From NCBI GenBank assembly GCA_002479765.1, contig DLOZ01000007.1, positions 68,342 through 132,341 of the forward strand: a stretch of DNA of 64,000 nt. Direction: 5' to 3'. Positions within the stretch are counted from its first letter, which is position 1, and every line of letters begins with the position of its first letter. This DNA is from Sphingomonadales bacterium UBA7471 (lineage in GTDB: Bacteria; Pseudomonadota; Alphaproteobacteria; Sphingomonadales; Sphingomonadaceae). Below are positions 24,917 through 33,534 of this stretch, piece after piece. The notes under the pieces were generated by a model. The model saw only the letters and a program-made list of their open reading frames with translations, searched no databases and was not told the origin of the DNA. The translations under genes and the position numbers were made by a program.

Positions 24917-26180
24917 CGGCGACCTTCTCCATCAATTTTCGTGCGATAACGTCCTTGGGGCTTTCCAGCCAGCTATCAACGCCTGCCTTTGTTACGATGT
25001 GAAAGGCGTTGTTCTCACCGCCCATGACATCGCCTGACACATCGTTAGCGACAATCCAGTCGCAGCCTTTTTTCGCAAGCTTGGCCTGCGCATGGGCAAT
25101 GATATTTTCGGTCTCTGCCGCAAAGCCGATCACGAGCTTCGGACGCTGCTTATGCATGGCCAGGCTTGCAAGGATGTCCGGATTTTCGGTCAGTGCGAGC
25201 GGCGGAATGGCATTGCCGTCTTTCTTGATTTTCTGGTCCGGCGCTTGTGCGGCGCGCCAGTCCGCGACGGCGGCGACCATGATAGCGGCGTCGACGGGCA
25301 GGGCCTTCTCGACCTCAGCCTGCATCTCCAGCGCGGTTTCGACATCAATGCGCAAGACACCGGGCGGTGTTGGCAGATGCACGGGGCCAGCGATCAGCGT
25401 AACTTCAGCGCCCAGATCAGCCGCCGCCGCTGCAATGGCAAAACCCTGACGTCCCGATGAGCGGTTGGCGATGTAGCGCACAGGATCAATCGCCTCATGC
25501 GTGGGCCCAGCGGTCACAAGCACGCGTTTGCCAAACAACGGACGATGATCGACATCGGCAAAATCGGGTTGCGCGGTATGCGGCGTTGCGCTTGGCATGG
25601 TGGTCGGCGAACGACCCGACGCCAGTTGCGTATTGAAGGGTACGCCCAGCATGCTGCAAATCTGTTCGGCAACGGCGGGCGGTTCGGGCAGGCGGCCCGG
25701 GCCGAATTCGCCACACGCCATGGCCCCTTCATCGGGGTTCATGATATGGACGCCATCGGCGCGCAGCTGTGCCAAGTTGCGCTGTGTCGCCGGATGGTTC
25801 CACATGCGGACATTCATCGCCGGAACCGCCAAAACGGGCTTGTCCGTCGCGAGCAGAATGGTCGTCGCCAAATCATCGGCGATACCAGCGGCCATCTTGG
25901 CAAGGATATTGGCAGTGGCAGGACAAATCACCACAAGGTCGGCCTGACGGCTGAGCTGAATATGCCCAATTTCGCGTTCTTCCTTCAGGTCGAACATGTC
26001 GCCATATACGTGGTCTTCGGTCATGACGCCCATCGAAAGCGGCGTGACAAATTCGGCCGCGCTTTTCGTCATCACCGCGCGTACGGCAACACCCTGACGC
26101 TTTAGCAAGCGAACAAGTTCAAGCGCTTTATAAGCGGCGATGCCGCCGCTAACGATCAAGAGGACGCGGGCTTGGGTCAT
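24897..26180 (-). CDS. coaBC: Bifunctional phosphopantothenoylcysteine decarboxylase/phosphopantothenate-cysteine ligase
   Basis: 427 residues. The N-terminal CoaC domain has SGGIAAYKALELVRLLKRQG, the active-site His in GHIQLSRQADL and the PAMNVRMW motif. The C-terminal CoaB domain has VTAGPTHEAIDPVRYIANRS and the CTP-ligase region ending VIARKLMEKV. It makes 4'-phosphopantetheine for CoA synthesis. It is the first gene of the coaBC-dut-moeB run, 4 bp after ccdB. Confidence 0.97.
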   Translation of the reverse strand: MTQARVLLIVSGGIAAYKALELVRLLKRQGVAVRAVMTKSAAEFVTPLSMGVMTEDHVYGDMFDLKEEREIGHIQLSRQADLVVICPATANILAKMAAGIADDLATTILLATDKPVLAVPAMNVRMWNHPATQRNLAQLRADGVHIMNPDEGAMACGEFGPGRLPEPPAVAEQICSMLGVPFNTQLASGRSPTTMPSATPHTAQPDFADVDHRPLFGKRVLVTAGPTHEAIDPVRYIANRSSGRQGFAIAAAAADLGAEVTLIAGPVHLPTPPGVLRIDVETALEMQAEVEKALPVDAAIMVAAVADWRAAQAPDQKIKKDGNAIPPLALTENPDILASLAMHKQRPKLVIGFAAETENIIAHAQAKLAKKGCDWIVANDVSGDVMGGENNAFHIVTKAGVDSWLESPKDVIARKLMEKVADELANS

Positions 26181-26184
26181 GGCT

Positions 26185-26481
26185 TCAATATCCGCTGAAT
26201 AGTTTATCGACGGCTGACGTAATGACTAAATCGTCATGCGCCAGAGAGCCGATTTTTGCACCAAGTCTATCGACCGGAATGGCGAAGATCAGATGCGTCG
26301 ACATAATATAACGTTCATCATTAATCACAAATTCGGGATGTAGCCGCGATACGGACTGCATGCCTTCTGCTGGTAAAAGCGGTACAACCACCCGACTGCC
26401 AAATTCATCCAGCAAATCTGACTGGATATCCAGCAACAGACCGCGCGCCTGTGCACCTTTATAAATGTCAAAGCGCGCCAT
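26185..26481 (-). CDS. ccdB: CcdB-family toxin
   Basis: 98 residues, the normal CcdB length. The start MARFDIYKGAQARGLLLDIQ, the middle VVVPLLPAE and the end DDLVITSAVDKLFSGY fit CcdB, a DNA-gyrase poison. Its ATG shares one base with the ccdA stop (TAATG), the usual coupling of a toxin to its antitoxin. It is only 4 bp upstream of coaBC, so the module sits within an otherwise housekeeping run. Confidence 0.9.
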   Translation of the reverse strand: MARFDIYKGAQARGLLLDIQSDLLDEFGSRVVVPLLPAEGMQSVSRLHPEFVINDERYIMSTHLIFAIPVDRLGAKIGSLAHDDLVITSAVDKLFSGY

Positions 26482-26726
26482 TAAAATTGGCGAAATTCGT
26501 CATATGGCATGCCGTTTTCGGCCACCCATTTGTTCCAGCTTTCAATAGCCTGCCGGTTATCGCGTTTCCACTCTTCGCCCAATGCTTTGCGCACTTGTTC
26601 TTGCAGCCCGGTTTCGCAGGCTTGCGATACGTTGATGCCAAGCCGCTTGGCTTCGTCAACCATATCACCGGGCAAGCTCACATTTGTGGCGCGCTTTGGG
26701 GCGGTAAAGCGGGACGGCTTGTTCAT
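26481..26726 (-). CDS. ccdA: CcdA-family antitoxin
   Basis: 81 residues from MNKPSRF. The N-terminal ribbon-helix-helix (ATNVSLPGDMVDEAKRLGI) binds DNA; the C-terminal tail (RQAIESWNKWVAENGMPYDEF) matches the CcdB-binding segment. The start at 26726 is chosen on homology; 26732 is equally possible, and no strong Shine-Dalgarno is seen. Family members repress their own operon together with CcdB. The promoter must lie near the end of ubiB. Confidence 0.88.
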   Translation of the reverse strand: MNKPSRFTAPKRATNVSLPGDMVDEAKRLGINVSQACETGLQEQVRKALGEEWKRDNRQAIESWNKWVAENGMPYDEFRQF

Positions 26727-26757
26727 GTGCATGGCATATGCGCAATCAAAATGTTGG

Positions 26758-28302
26758 TCAAGTGAACGCGATAGTGCCCGCGACCCCAAGTGCGCCGGCC
26801 AACAAGGCGACAACGACATAGCGCCAACCGTTGCTTTTGCCCTTACGTTCCCAAATCAGCTGCACGGGCGGAAGCGGGGGTGGTTCCGGCGCGCCGCCCT
26901 TGCGGGGAAGTTGTTCGTCCAAACGGCGGATGATGTCGGGTATCATCTGCAAGGTTTCGGCTTGCTTGCGAATACCGTCGGCGAGCATGGCTTCGGGGCC
27001 AAGCTCTCCGCGAATCCATTCGCGCACATAGGGAGCGGCAACATCCCACATATTGATGCTTGGGTTCAGCGAAGTCGCAATGCCTTCGACCATGACCATC
27101 GTCTTTTGCAGCAACAGCAAATGCGGCTGCGTCTGCATGTCAAAGTCGCGGGTGATCGCAAATAGGCTGTCGAGCATTTGCCCGACCGACAATTCGCTCA
27201 CGGGCTTGCCGCGTGTCGGCTCGCCAACAGCGCGCAGGGCGGTCGCGAATTCATCGACATTATGATAGCTTGGCACATATTGCGCTTCGAAATGGATTTC
27301 GGCGACGCGTTTATAATTGCCGGTGGTCAATCCGTAGAGGATTTCCGCAAGCCAGAAACGCGCTTGCCGGTTGATGCGGCCCATGATGCCAAAATCGATG
27401 GCCACAATCGTGCCGTCTGCCTGAACGAACAAATTGCCCTGATGCATGTCGGCGTGGAAGAAGCCTTCCGAAATCGCCTGACGTAAAAATGTCAGCACGA
27501 GCTTCTCGGCCATTTTGTTCAGATCGTGGCCAGCGGCTTTTAGCGCATCGATATCGGCAATCTTGACGCCGTCGACCCATTCCAGCGTGAGCACGCGGCC
27601 GGACGTCCGGTCCCAATCAATGGCGGGGATCATATAGCCGTCGACGGCGACCATGGCGTCTTTCAGCTCAGACGCGCTCGCGGCTTCGCGGCGCAAATCG
27701 AGTTCGCGCAAGGTCCAGCGTTTCAGATTGGCGATGACAAGCTGCGGTCGCAAGCGCGCAGCTTCGCCGCCCAATGCTTCCAGATGTGCTGCGGCCCATT
27801 CATAAGTTTCGATATCACGGGCAAATTGTTCGCGAATACCGGGACGAAGGACTTTGACAGCGACGTCTTTGCCTTCGGTTGTCCGTGCACGGTGCACCTG
27901 CGCGATGGAGGCTGCGCCCACGGGCACTGGGTCGATATATTCAAACAGCTCTGCAGCGGGTTTATTTAAGCTGCTGTCGATCTGTGCGTACACAAGATCG
28001 AACGGTGCGGGCGGAAGCTGATCCTGAAGTGATAGCAGATTGCGGGCCGCTTCCTCACCAATGATATCTGGACGGGTGGCAAGCGTTTGCCCCAGCTTAA
28101 TGGCCGCAGGGCCAATGGCGCGAAAGGCGCCGGCATAATCGGGCACCTTGGGCTGGCGCGTTCCGATGCGCGCGATGCGGCAAAGGCGTTTTACTTGCGG
28201 CGGTGTGTTCCGGTCAGCTTCGATCGCGCGCAGCGCGCCGTGCCGCGCGAGAATGCGGCCCCATTTGAGCAAACGGAAAATATGGGTTGCGGGACGGGTC
28301 AT
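26758..28302 (-). CDS. ubiB: UbiB/ABC1-family kinase-like protein, ubiquinone synthesis
   Basis: 514 residues. The ABC1 signature KLGQTLATRPDIIG (KxGQ), the nucleotide Ala/Lys in VAVKVLRPG, HADMHQGNLFV, and IDFG are present. Two hydrophobic segments near the C-terminus (YVVVALLAGALGVAGTIAF) anchor it to the inner membrane. It is required for ubiquinone synthesis, probably as an ATPase that extracts lipid intermediates. It follows ubiE by 11 bp. Confidence 0.95.
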   Translation of the reverse strand: MTRPATHIFRLLKWGRILARHGALRAIEADRNTPPQVKRLCRIARIGTRQPKVPDYAGAFRAIGPAAIKLGQTLATRPDIIGEEAARNLLSLQDQLPPAPFDLVYAQIDSSLNKPAAELFEYIDPVPVGAASIAQVHRARTTEGKDVAVKVLRPGIREQFARDIETYEWAAAHLEALGGEAARLRPQLVIANLKRWTLRELDLRREAASASELKDAMVAVDGYMIPAIDWDRTSGRVLTLEWVDGVKIADIDALKAAGHDLNKMAEKLVLTFLRQAISEGFFHADMHQGNLFVQADGTIVAIDFGIMGRINRQARFWLAEILYGLTTGNYKRVAEIHFEAQYVPSYHNVDEFATALRAVGEPTRGKPVSELSVGQMLDSLFAITRDFDMQTQPHLLLLQKTMVMVEGIATSLNPSINMWDVAAPYVREWIRGELGPEAMLADGIRKQAETLQMIPDIIRRLDEQLPRKGGAPEPPPLPPVQLIWERKGKSNGWRYVVVALLAGALGVAGTIAFT

Positions 28303-28313
28303 CAGCGCGGAAG

Positions 28314-29045
28314 TTAAACCTTCCAGCCGCTATGAATGGCGACAAGTCCGCCCAAAATGGGTTCTACCTTGGTTTGCACAAAGCCCGCTTCGCCAATCAT
28401 GCGCTTAAAATTTTGCATGTCGGGAAAACGGCGGATCGATTCGACGAGATATCGATAGCTGTCCTCATCACCCGCAATGGCTTTGCCAAGCTTAGGGACA
28501 AGCTTGTCCGAATAGACGTCGTAAATTTGTGCGAGGCCAGGCCATTCAACCGTCGAAAATTCGAGGCAGAAGAAGCGGCCACCATAACGCAGCACGCGAT
28601 GTGCCTCGCGCAGTGCCTTGGGAATGTCGGTGACGTTGCGGATGCCAAAGGCAATTGTATAGGCATCAAAATGCGCATCGGGAAAGCTGAGCGTTTCGGC
28701 ATTTTGCGGGGACCAGATCAGGCTGTCGATCCCGCGCTTCATCGCGCGCTCCATACCGACGTCCAACATGTCTTCATTAATGTCGGATACGGTGACCTGC
28801 GCGCCTGATTTTTCCATACGGAACGCGATGTCGCCCGTTCCGCCTGCCATATCGAGGATATCTTCGCCTTCGCGCGGCTTTACCCGGCGCACAAAAGTGT
28901 CTTTCCAAAGGCGGTGCATGCCGCCGGACATCGCATCATTCATGATGTCATATTTGCGCGCGACATTGGAAAAGACGCCACCTACGCGTTTTGTCTTTTC
29001 TTCAGGGCTAACCTGTTCATAGCCAAAGGATACCGTATCATTCAT
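28314..29045 (-). CDS. ubiE: Ubiquinone/menaquinone C-methyltransferase
   Basis: 243 residues from MNDTVSFGYEQV. SAM-binding ILDMAGGTGDIAFRM, then IAFGIRNVTDIPKALRE and FFCLEFSTVEWP, the UbiE family signatures. It performs the C-methylation of the quinone ring. The start at 29045 is supported by an AGGGG upstream and by the family N-terminus; the frame is open to 29081. It heads the ubiE-ubiB-(ccdAB)-coaBC direction, and its upstream region contains the long palindromic repeat. Confidence 0.96.
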   Translation of the reverse strand: MNDTVSFGYEQVSPEEKTKRVGGVFSNVARKYDIMNDAMSGGMHRLWKDTFVRRVKPREGEDILDMAGGTGDIAFRMEKSGAQVTVSDINEDMLDVGMERAMKRGIDSLIWSPQNAETLSFPDAHFDAYTIAFGIRNVTDIPKALREAHRVLRYGGRFFCLEFSTVEWPGLAQIYDVYSDKLVPKLGKAIAGDEDSYRYLVESIRRFPDMQNFKRMIGEAGFVQTKVEPILGGLVAIHSGWKV

Positions 29046-29090
29046 TCTGCAGCCCCTAGCCGATTGTTGCGCCAGCCGCAAAGGCTGTTA

Positions 29091-29259
29091 GGGCCAGGAC
29101 CTATTAAATGCACCATCGCGGTTTGAGGCCATATTGTTCAGTGCAAGGCGGCAAGCGCCGGACTTAGTGGTTCTAAGTCCAAGCTTGCCAACGTAGCAAT
29201 GGACAATATGGGCCAAATCCGAAGGACGCCGCGAGGGTGCATTTAATAGGTCCTGACCC
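29091..29259. repeat. Long palindromic MITE-like repeat between ubiE and mutM
   Basis: 169 bp forming one long imperfect hairpin. The outer 31-bp arms (29091-29121 and 29229-29259) match at 29 of 31 positions around the core CAGGACCTATTAAATGCACC. Inner arms continue, ending at GGACTTAG-TGGTT-CTAAGTCC. No transposase is encoded. The same terminus recurs at 63979-64000, so it is a dispersed element. It occupies the promoter region of two divergent genes. Confidence 0.85.
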
Positions 29260-29274
29260 TGGGTACAAAACGAT

Positions 29275-30087
29275 ATGCCAGAATTACCTGAAGTGGAAAC
29301 CACGGTCGCCGGCCTGCGTTCGGTGCTTGAAGGCGAGATTATCGTGCGTGCGGAGCCGCGCCGTGCGGACTTGCGCTGGCCCATCCCGGTCGATCTGCGT
29401 CAGCGGCTGACGGGCGCGCGAATCGATACGCTTGGGCGGCGCGCCAAATATGGCCTTATCCATACCGACCGTCAGGATACGCTGATATTCCATTTGGGCA
29501 TGTCCGGACGATGGCGCGTTGATCCTGCGGAAATCGAAAAGCATGACCATTTCATTCTGGAAACAGCCAGTGGCCGGGTTGTGGCGTTGAATGACCACCG
29601 CCGCTTTGGTTCGCTCGATATTATCGATTCGGACAAATTGGACAGCTATCGCTTTTTTGAAAAAATGGGTCCGGAGCCTTTGTCGCCGGCATTTGACGCA
29701 ACTGTGCTGCGCGACGCCCTGCACGACCGCAAAGCTCCGATTAAGGCGATGTTGCTGAACCAGAATATCGTCGCGGGCTTGGGCAATATCTATGTGTGTG
29801 AGGCGCTGCATATGGCGGGCATTGATCCGCGGGTGCCAGCCAGCTCGATTAGCAAGCCGCGGCTTGTCCGGCTCATTGCGGCAATTAAAGAGGTGCTGAC
29901 GGCGGCGATCGCGGCTGGCGGATCGACGTTGCGTGACTTTGCCGCACCCGACGGGGAACTTGGCTACTTTACCAAGGATTGGCGCGTCTATGGCCGTGAA
30001 GGGCAGGACTGCGGTTGCGGCGCGCCTGTTCAACGGCGCGTTGATTCGGGGCGCTCGACCTTTTACTGCGCGAAATGTCAGCGATAG
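29275..30087 (+). CDS. mutM: Formamidopyrimidine-DNA glycosylase
   Basis: 270 residues. It begins MPELPEVETTVAGLRS, with catalytic Pro2 and Glu3 after Met removal. The helix-two-turn-helix is around LNQNIVAGLGNIYVCEAL, and the C-terminal zinc finger ends SGRSTFYCAKCQR. The first zinc Cys pair reads C-G-C rather than the textbook C-x2-C. It excises 8-oxoguanine and FaPy lesions. mutM before rpsT and dnaA is a familiar alphaproteobacterial order. Confidence 0.97.
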   Translation: MPELPEVETTVAGLRSVLEGEIIVRAEPRRADLRWPIPVDLRQRLTGARIDTLGRRAKYGLIHTDRQDTLIFHLGMSGRWRVDPAEIEKHDHFILETASGRVVALNDHRRFGSLDIIDSDKLDSYRFFEKMGPEPLSPAFDATVLRDALHDRKAPIKAMLLNQNIVAGLGNIYVCEALHMAGIDPRVPASSISKPRLVRLIAAIKEVLTAAIAAGGSTLRDFAAPDGELGYFTKDWRVYGREGQDCGCGAPVQRRVDSGRSTFYCAKCQR

Positions 30088-30195
30088 TGCGGTATTTCGA
30101 GGTTGACGAATCTGTTGGGCAGGGTTAAGGGCCGCTCCTTCAACGGACGTGTTTCATAAAGACGTCTCCGCAAATATCGAAATTCGAGGATAAAA

Positions 30196-30459
30196 ATGGC
30201 CAATACGCCGCAAGCAAAAAAGCGTATCCGTCGCAATGCGCGTCGCACCGAAGTCAATGGCGCACGCGTCAGCCGCATCCGTACCTTCATCAAAAAGGTT
30301 GAGTCGGCGATTGAACTTGGTGACAAGGCGGCAGCCGCTGCTGCACTCGCTGCTGCACAGCCTGAATTGGCGCGTGGCGTATCCAAGGGCGTTCTGCACA
30401 AGAACACAGCATCGCGCAAATTTGGTCGCCTCACAAAGGCGGTTGGCGGTCTCGCCTAA
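30196..30459 (+). CDS. rpsT: 30S ribosomal protein S20
   Basis: 87 residues: MANTPQAKKRIRRNARRTEV, the basic helical S20 pattern, with an Ala-rich central helix (KAAAAAALAAAQPELA) and NTASRKFGRLTKAV. It binds 16S rRNA. A TTGACG at 30103 could be a -35 element of its promoter, with an uncertain -10. It is followed by a strong intrinsic terminator. Confidence 0.97.
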   Translation: MANTPQAKKRIRRNARRTEVNGARVSRIRTFIKKVESAIELGDKAAAAAALAAAQPELARGVSKGVLHKNTASRKFGRLTKAVGGLA

Positions 30460-30500
30460 CCCATATTCACAGGCTGGCTGTTCCAGCCTTAAAATTTGAA

Positions 30501-30527
30501 ACCCGCCGTTTTCCCGGCGGGTTTTTT
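30501..30527 (+). terminator. Intrinsic terminator after rpsT
   Basis: GC-rich stem ACCCGCCG / CGGCGGGT with a 6-base loop and a run of T immediately after (30522-30527). It separates rpsT from dnaA transcription. Confidence 0.9.
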
Positions 30528-30888
30528 ATTGCCCACTGTCACAAAGGCAAAGCCGACGGATTTCCCGCGATTCGGAAGATATCCACAGGGGTTTTTGCAA
30601 AAAAGTAAGCAAAATTAAGTGCTTAAAAATTAATTGACGCATTTGCTTGGCTGTTGCCGAGTCAATGCCATTTATTTCAGTTTTTTTGCAGCGCTGCACT
30701 TGATCGACTCGTTTCGAGCGGTCTAAGAAACTGTTTCCAGCAATGCATGACGACAGTCGGGCAGTGCCTCACATGGAGAATCGGACATCGCGACTGCTGC
30801 ATTTGGCAACAAATGCGCAGTGACTGTCTGTGTGCTTCACATGTGGGCAGATAGCACGCGGTTTTGCGGGTCTGGAAGGGGTGGAAAA
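30528..30888. other. dnaA upstream region
   Basis: 360 bp without a gene. It holds one near-consensus DnaA box (ATATCCACA, 30579-30587), then an A/T-rich stretch (30597-30640), and a TTGACG that may be a -35. Good candidate for the dnaA promoter with autoregulation by DnaA. One box and an AT-rich tract are too little to call an origin. Confidence 0.5.
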
Positions 30889-32334
30889 TTGGGGGCAGGC
30901 ACGTTGGCCGAACATAAAGCAGTATCGCAAATGACATTAGATCAACCGCATGGTGAAAATGCCGGCCTGACGTTGAAATCCCGTTTTGATGCCGATTGGC
31001 AGACAATCTCATCGGGCTTGCGCCGCGATTTGGGCGCGCAAATATATGGCCAATGGATTCGCTCCATCACCCTTGGTGATTTTTGTGACCTGACGGGAAC
31101 CCTCGAACTGCTTTTGCCCTCAGATTTCTCCGCAAGCTGGGTGTCCGATCATTATGCCGATCGCCTGCGTTTGGCTTGGTCGAGCACCAATAAAAGCGTG
31201 AAGCAACTCAAAATCCGCACACGCCCCGGCGCACCGCGCGTCGAATTGCTTCGTGCGTCGACCAACGCAGAACGCATCGTCGCGCAAGAAGCGAATGATG
31301 CTCTGCCACCCCGTTCGGCGCTTGATCCGCGGATGACATTTGCGAATTTCGTTAAAGGCCAAACCAATGTTCTCGCGCTCAGCGCTGCAGAACGCGTCGC
31401 GTCGAAAGACAAGCCGCTGTTCAATCCACTATATCTTCAAGCGGCAACGGGTCAGGGCAAAACCCATCTAATGCATGCCATCGGTCATGCTTATGCCGAA
31501 GTGAACCCCGACGCGCAGATCATCTATATGTCTGCGGAAAAGTTCATGATGGAATTTGTGACCGCGATGCGGCGCAAGGAAGTCATGGAATTCAAGGCGC
31601 GCTTGCGTGCCGTCGATGTCCTGTTGATTGACGATATTCAGTTCATCATCGGCAAAGTGTCGACGCAGGAAGAGTTCCTCCACACCATCGACGCCATCAT
31701 TGGTGCGGGCAAACGCCTCGTCGTTGCTGCCGACCGCGCGCCGCAAGCGCTTGACGGTGTTGATCAGCGCATCCTTTCGCGTCTGTCGATGGGTCTCGTT
31801 GCGGACATTCAACCAGCGGACCTTGAGCTGCGCCGCCTGATCCTCGAACAGCGCCTTGCCAACATGCCGGAAGCGCAAGTTGGTGAAGATGTGATTGAGT
31901 TTCTGGCCCGCACCATCAGCCGCAATGTGCGTGAACTCGAAGGTGGCCTGAACAAGCTGCTGGCTTATGCCCAGTTGACCGGCAAGCCAGTGACCCGGAC
32001 CTTGGCGGAAGAGCAGCTGAAAGATATTTTGAGCGCGTGCCGCCGCCGTATCACGATTGACGAAATCCAGCGCGCGGTATGCGAATATTATCGCATCGAC
32101 CGGAGCGAAATGTCATCGAAGCGCCGTGCGCGCGCCGTTGTCCGCCCGCGTCAGGTCGCCATGTATCTCGCCAAGGTCATGACACCGCGCAGCTATCCGG
32201 AAATCGGACGCAAATTTGGCGGACGTGACCATTCGACGGTGATTCACGCCGTGCGCTTGGTCGAAGGCTTGCGTCAGCAGGACAGCGACATGGACAATGA
32301 TGTCCGCGCGCTGCTCCGTCAGCTCGAAGCGTAA
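30889..32334 (+). CDS. dnaA: Chromosomal replication initiator DnaA
   Basis: 481 residues from a TTG at 30889 placed 4 bp after GGAAGGGGTGG; an ATG at 30931 and a start at 30820 are alternatives. Domain I is around residues 30-110. The AAA+ core has a Walker A (AATGQGKTHLMHA) and Walker B (VLLIDDIQFI). Domain IV has RPRQVAMYLAKVMTPRSYPE and the box-binding GGRDHSTVIHAV. It binds DnaA boxes, melts the origin and loads the helicase. Upstream sequence has a DnaA-box-like site. Confidence 0.96.
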   Translation: MGAGTLAEHKAVSQMTLDQPHGENAGLTLKSRFDADWQTISSGLRRDLGAQIYGQWIRSITLGDFCDLTGTLELLLPSDFSASWVSDHYADRLRLAWSSTNKSVKQLKIRTRPGAPRVELLRASTNAERIVAQEANDALPPRSALDPRMTFANFVKGQTNVLALSAAERVASKDKPLFNPLYLQAATGQGKTHLMHAIGHAYAEVNPDAQIIYMSAEKFMMEFVTAMRRKEVMEFKARLRAVDVLLIDDIQFIIGKVSTQEEFLHTIDAIIGAGKRLVVAADRAPQALDGVDQRILSRLSMGLVADIQPADLELRRLILEQRLANMPEAQVGEDVIEFLARTISRNVRELEGGLNKLLAYAQLTGKPVTRTLAEEQLKDILSACRRRITIDEIQRAVCEYYRIDRSEMSSKRRARAVVRPRQVAMYLAKVMTPRSYPEIGRKFGGRDHSTVIHAVRLVEGLRQQDSDMDNDVRALLRQLEA

Positions 32335-32363
32335 TCCACCTCTTTTCAACATCCTTTCCAGAG

Positions 32364-32379
32364 CCTATCCACGGATAGG
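32364..32379. repeat. 16-bp palindrome between dnaA and the next gene
   Basis: CCTATCC-AC-GGATAGG, perfect 7-bp arms. No T-run follows, so a terminator is unlikely; it contains a TATCCACGG resembling a weak DnaA box. Possible operator of the following gene. Confidence 0.45.
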
Positions 32380-32396
32380 GATTCGGAAAGGGTGCG

Positions 32397-33491
32397 ATGG
32401 GACAATCTTGTGCGTCATGCGGATCGGCAAATGCCGCTCGCGCGCTATTTTGTGGCCATTGCGGCGCTTCGCTGAGAGCGAGACCTGTGTCCCGGGCTGC
32501 CCCTAAACGTTCACGGGTGATGCCTTTTGTGGCGCTGATTATTCTGCTGGGTTTCGTGGGTTTGTATTTTTGGCTGTTCGTCCTTGATGACTTGCAGAAC
32601 GGTTCGGTAACGCCAACGGCCGATCAGAGCATAAGCGCGACGGCCGAAGCCCAGATTTTTTTCACAATGACCGAAGCGAATATTCGCGACAAGCCGACCA
32701 CTGCCGACAGCGTGATATTGGGCAAGCTGCCGCGCGGTTCGCAAGTGACAGGCGTTGTTCAGCCGGGCTCACCGCCCGGCGATGGTTGGATTGCATTGAG
32801 CGACGGCAATGGCTTCATCGCGATGGTCAATCTTTCACCGTCGAAACCACCCGAGCTTGTTAGCTTGTTGAACGATCAATCATGGGTCGTCGATGCGCCC
32901 GTTGATGTGTGGGCGACGACGGCGTCGGACAGCGCGCTGATTGATCGTGTGCGCGCAGACACCACGCTAAAACTGCTTGGCCTTACCGCCGACAACTTCA
33001 TTGAGGTGAAGCTTCCGGACAACCGCTATGGCTATTTGGCCGATGGCAAATCCATATTGGCGCGTTTGGGCGGTAAGCCGATTGCCGTTGGCTTCAATCC
33101 GCAAACCTGCGCCTTCAGTGGTGAGATTGGTGCGGAATTTACCAAAATTGGCGCGCGGCTTCGTGCGCAAGCTCAGGCATTAGAAGCCAAAGAATATGCG
33201 AATGAGGCTGCGCGCGAAAAAGCTTATGCCAAGGTCGAAGGCAAAAGCAGCTATGCGCGCCTGCGCCGTTCATTTGATGGATTGTCGCTCACGGCGCTTG
33301 GCCAGCATTATGAATCGCAGTCGCTATATTTCGCCGATCCGCCAGCCAAGGTCATCGCCGTTTTCCGCGACAATGGATTTAACATTGGGCCCGATGGCAT
33401 ATTCAAGGCAACTGAACTTTACGCAGGTATATCGGGCACCCGCGGCGAGGGTGCAGACTATGGCCAAACCGAGCTGAACTGCGGGGTTTGA
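32397..33491 (+). CDS. Zinc-ribbon, single-pass membrane protein with SH3-like domain
   Basis: 364 residues. An N-terminal zinc ribbon (CASCG then CGHCG, residues 5-23) is followed by one transmembrane segment (VMPFVALIILLGFVGLYFWLF, about 41-60). Outside lies an SH3-like repeat (ANIRDKPTTADSVILGKLPRGS, then a second region near VWATTASDSALIDRV) and a coiled C-terminal part with two Cys. The topology puts a metal-bound tail in the cytoplasm and a ligand-binding domain in the periplasm. Function unknown; no clear family assignment for the C-terminal half. Confidence 0.75.
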   Translation: MGQSCASCGSANAARALFCGHCGASLRARPVSRAAPKRSRVMPFVALIILLGFVGLYFWLFVLDDLQNGSVTPTADQSISATAEAQIFFTMTEANIRDKPTTADSVILGKLPRGSQVTGVVQPGSPPGDGWIALSDGNGFIAMVNLSPSKPPELVSLLNDQSWVVDAPVDVWATTASDSALIDRVRADTTLKLLGLTADNFIEVKLPDNRYGYLADGKSILARLGGKPIAVGFNPQTCAFSGEIGAEFTKIGARLRAQAQALEAKEYANEAAREKAYAKVEGKSSYARLRRSFDGLSLTALGQHYESQSLYFADPPAKVIAVFRDNGFNIGPDGIFKATELYAGISGTRGEGADYGQTELNCGV

Positions 33492-33534
33492 TCCGCAGCG
33501 CTAGCCGAGTGTGCGGAGCGCTTCATTCAGGGGA

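Noticed and set aside
30528..30888. Replication origin
   Set aside because: Only one near-consensus DnaA box; not enough for an origin call.
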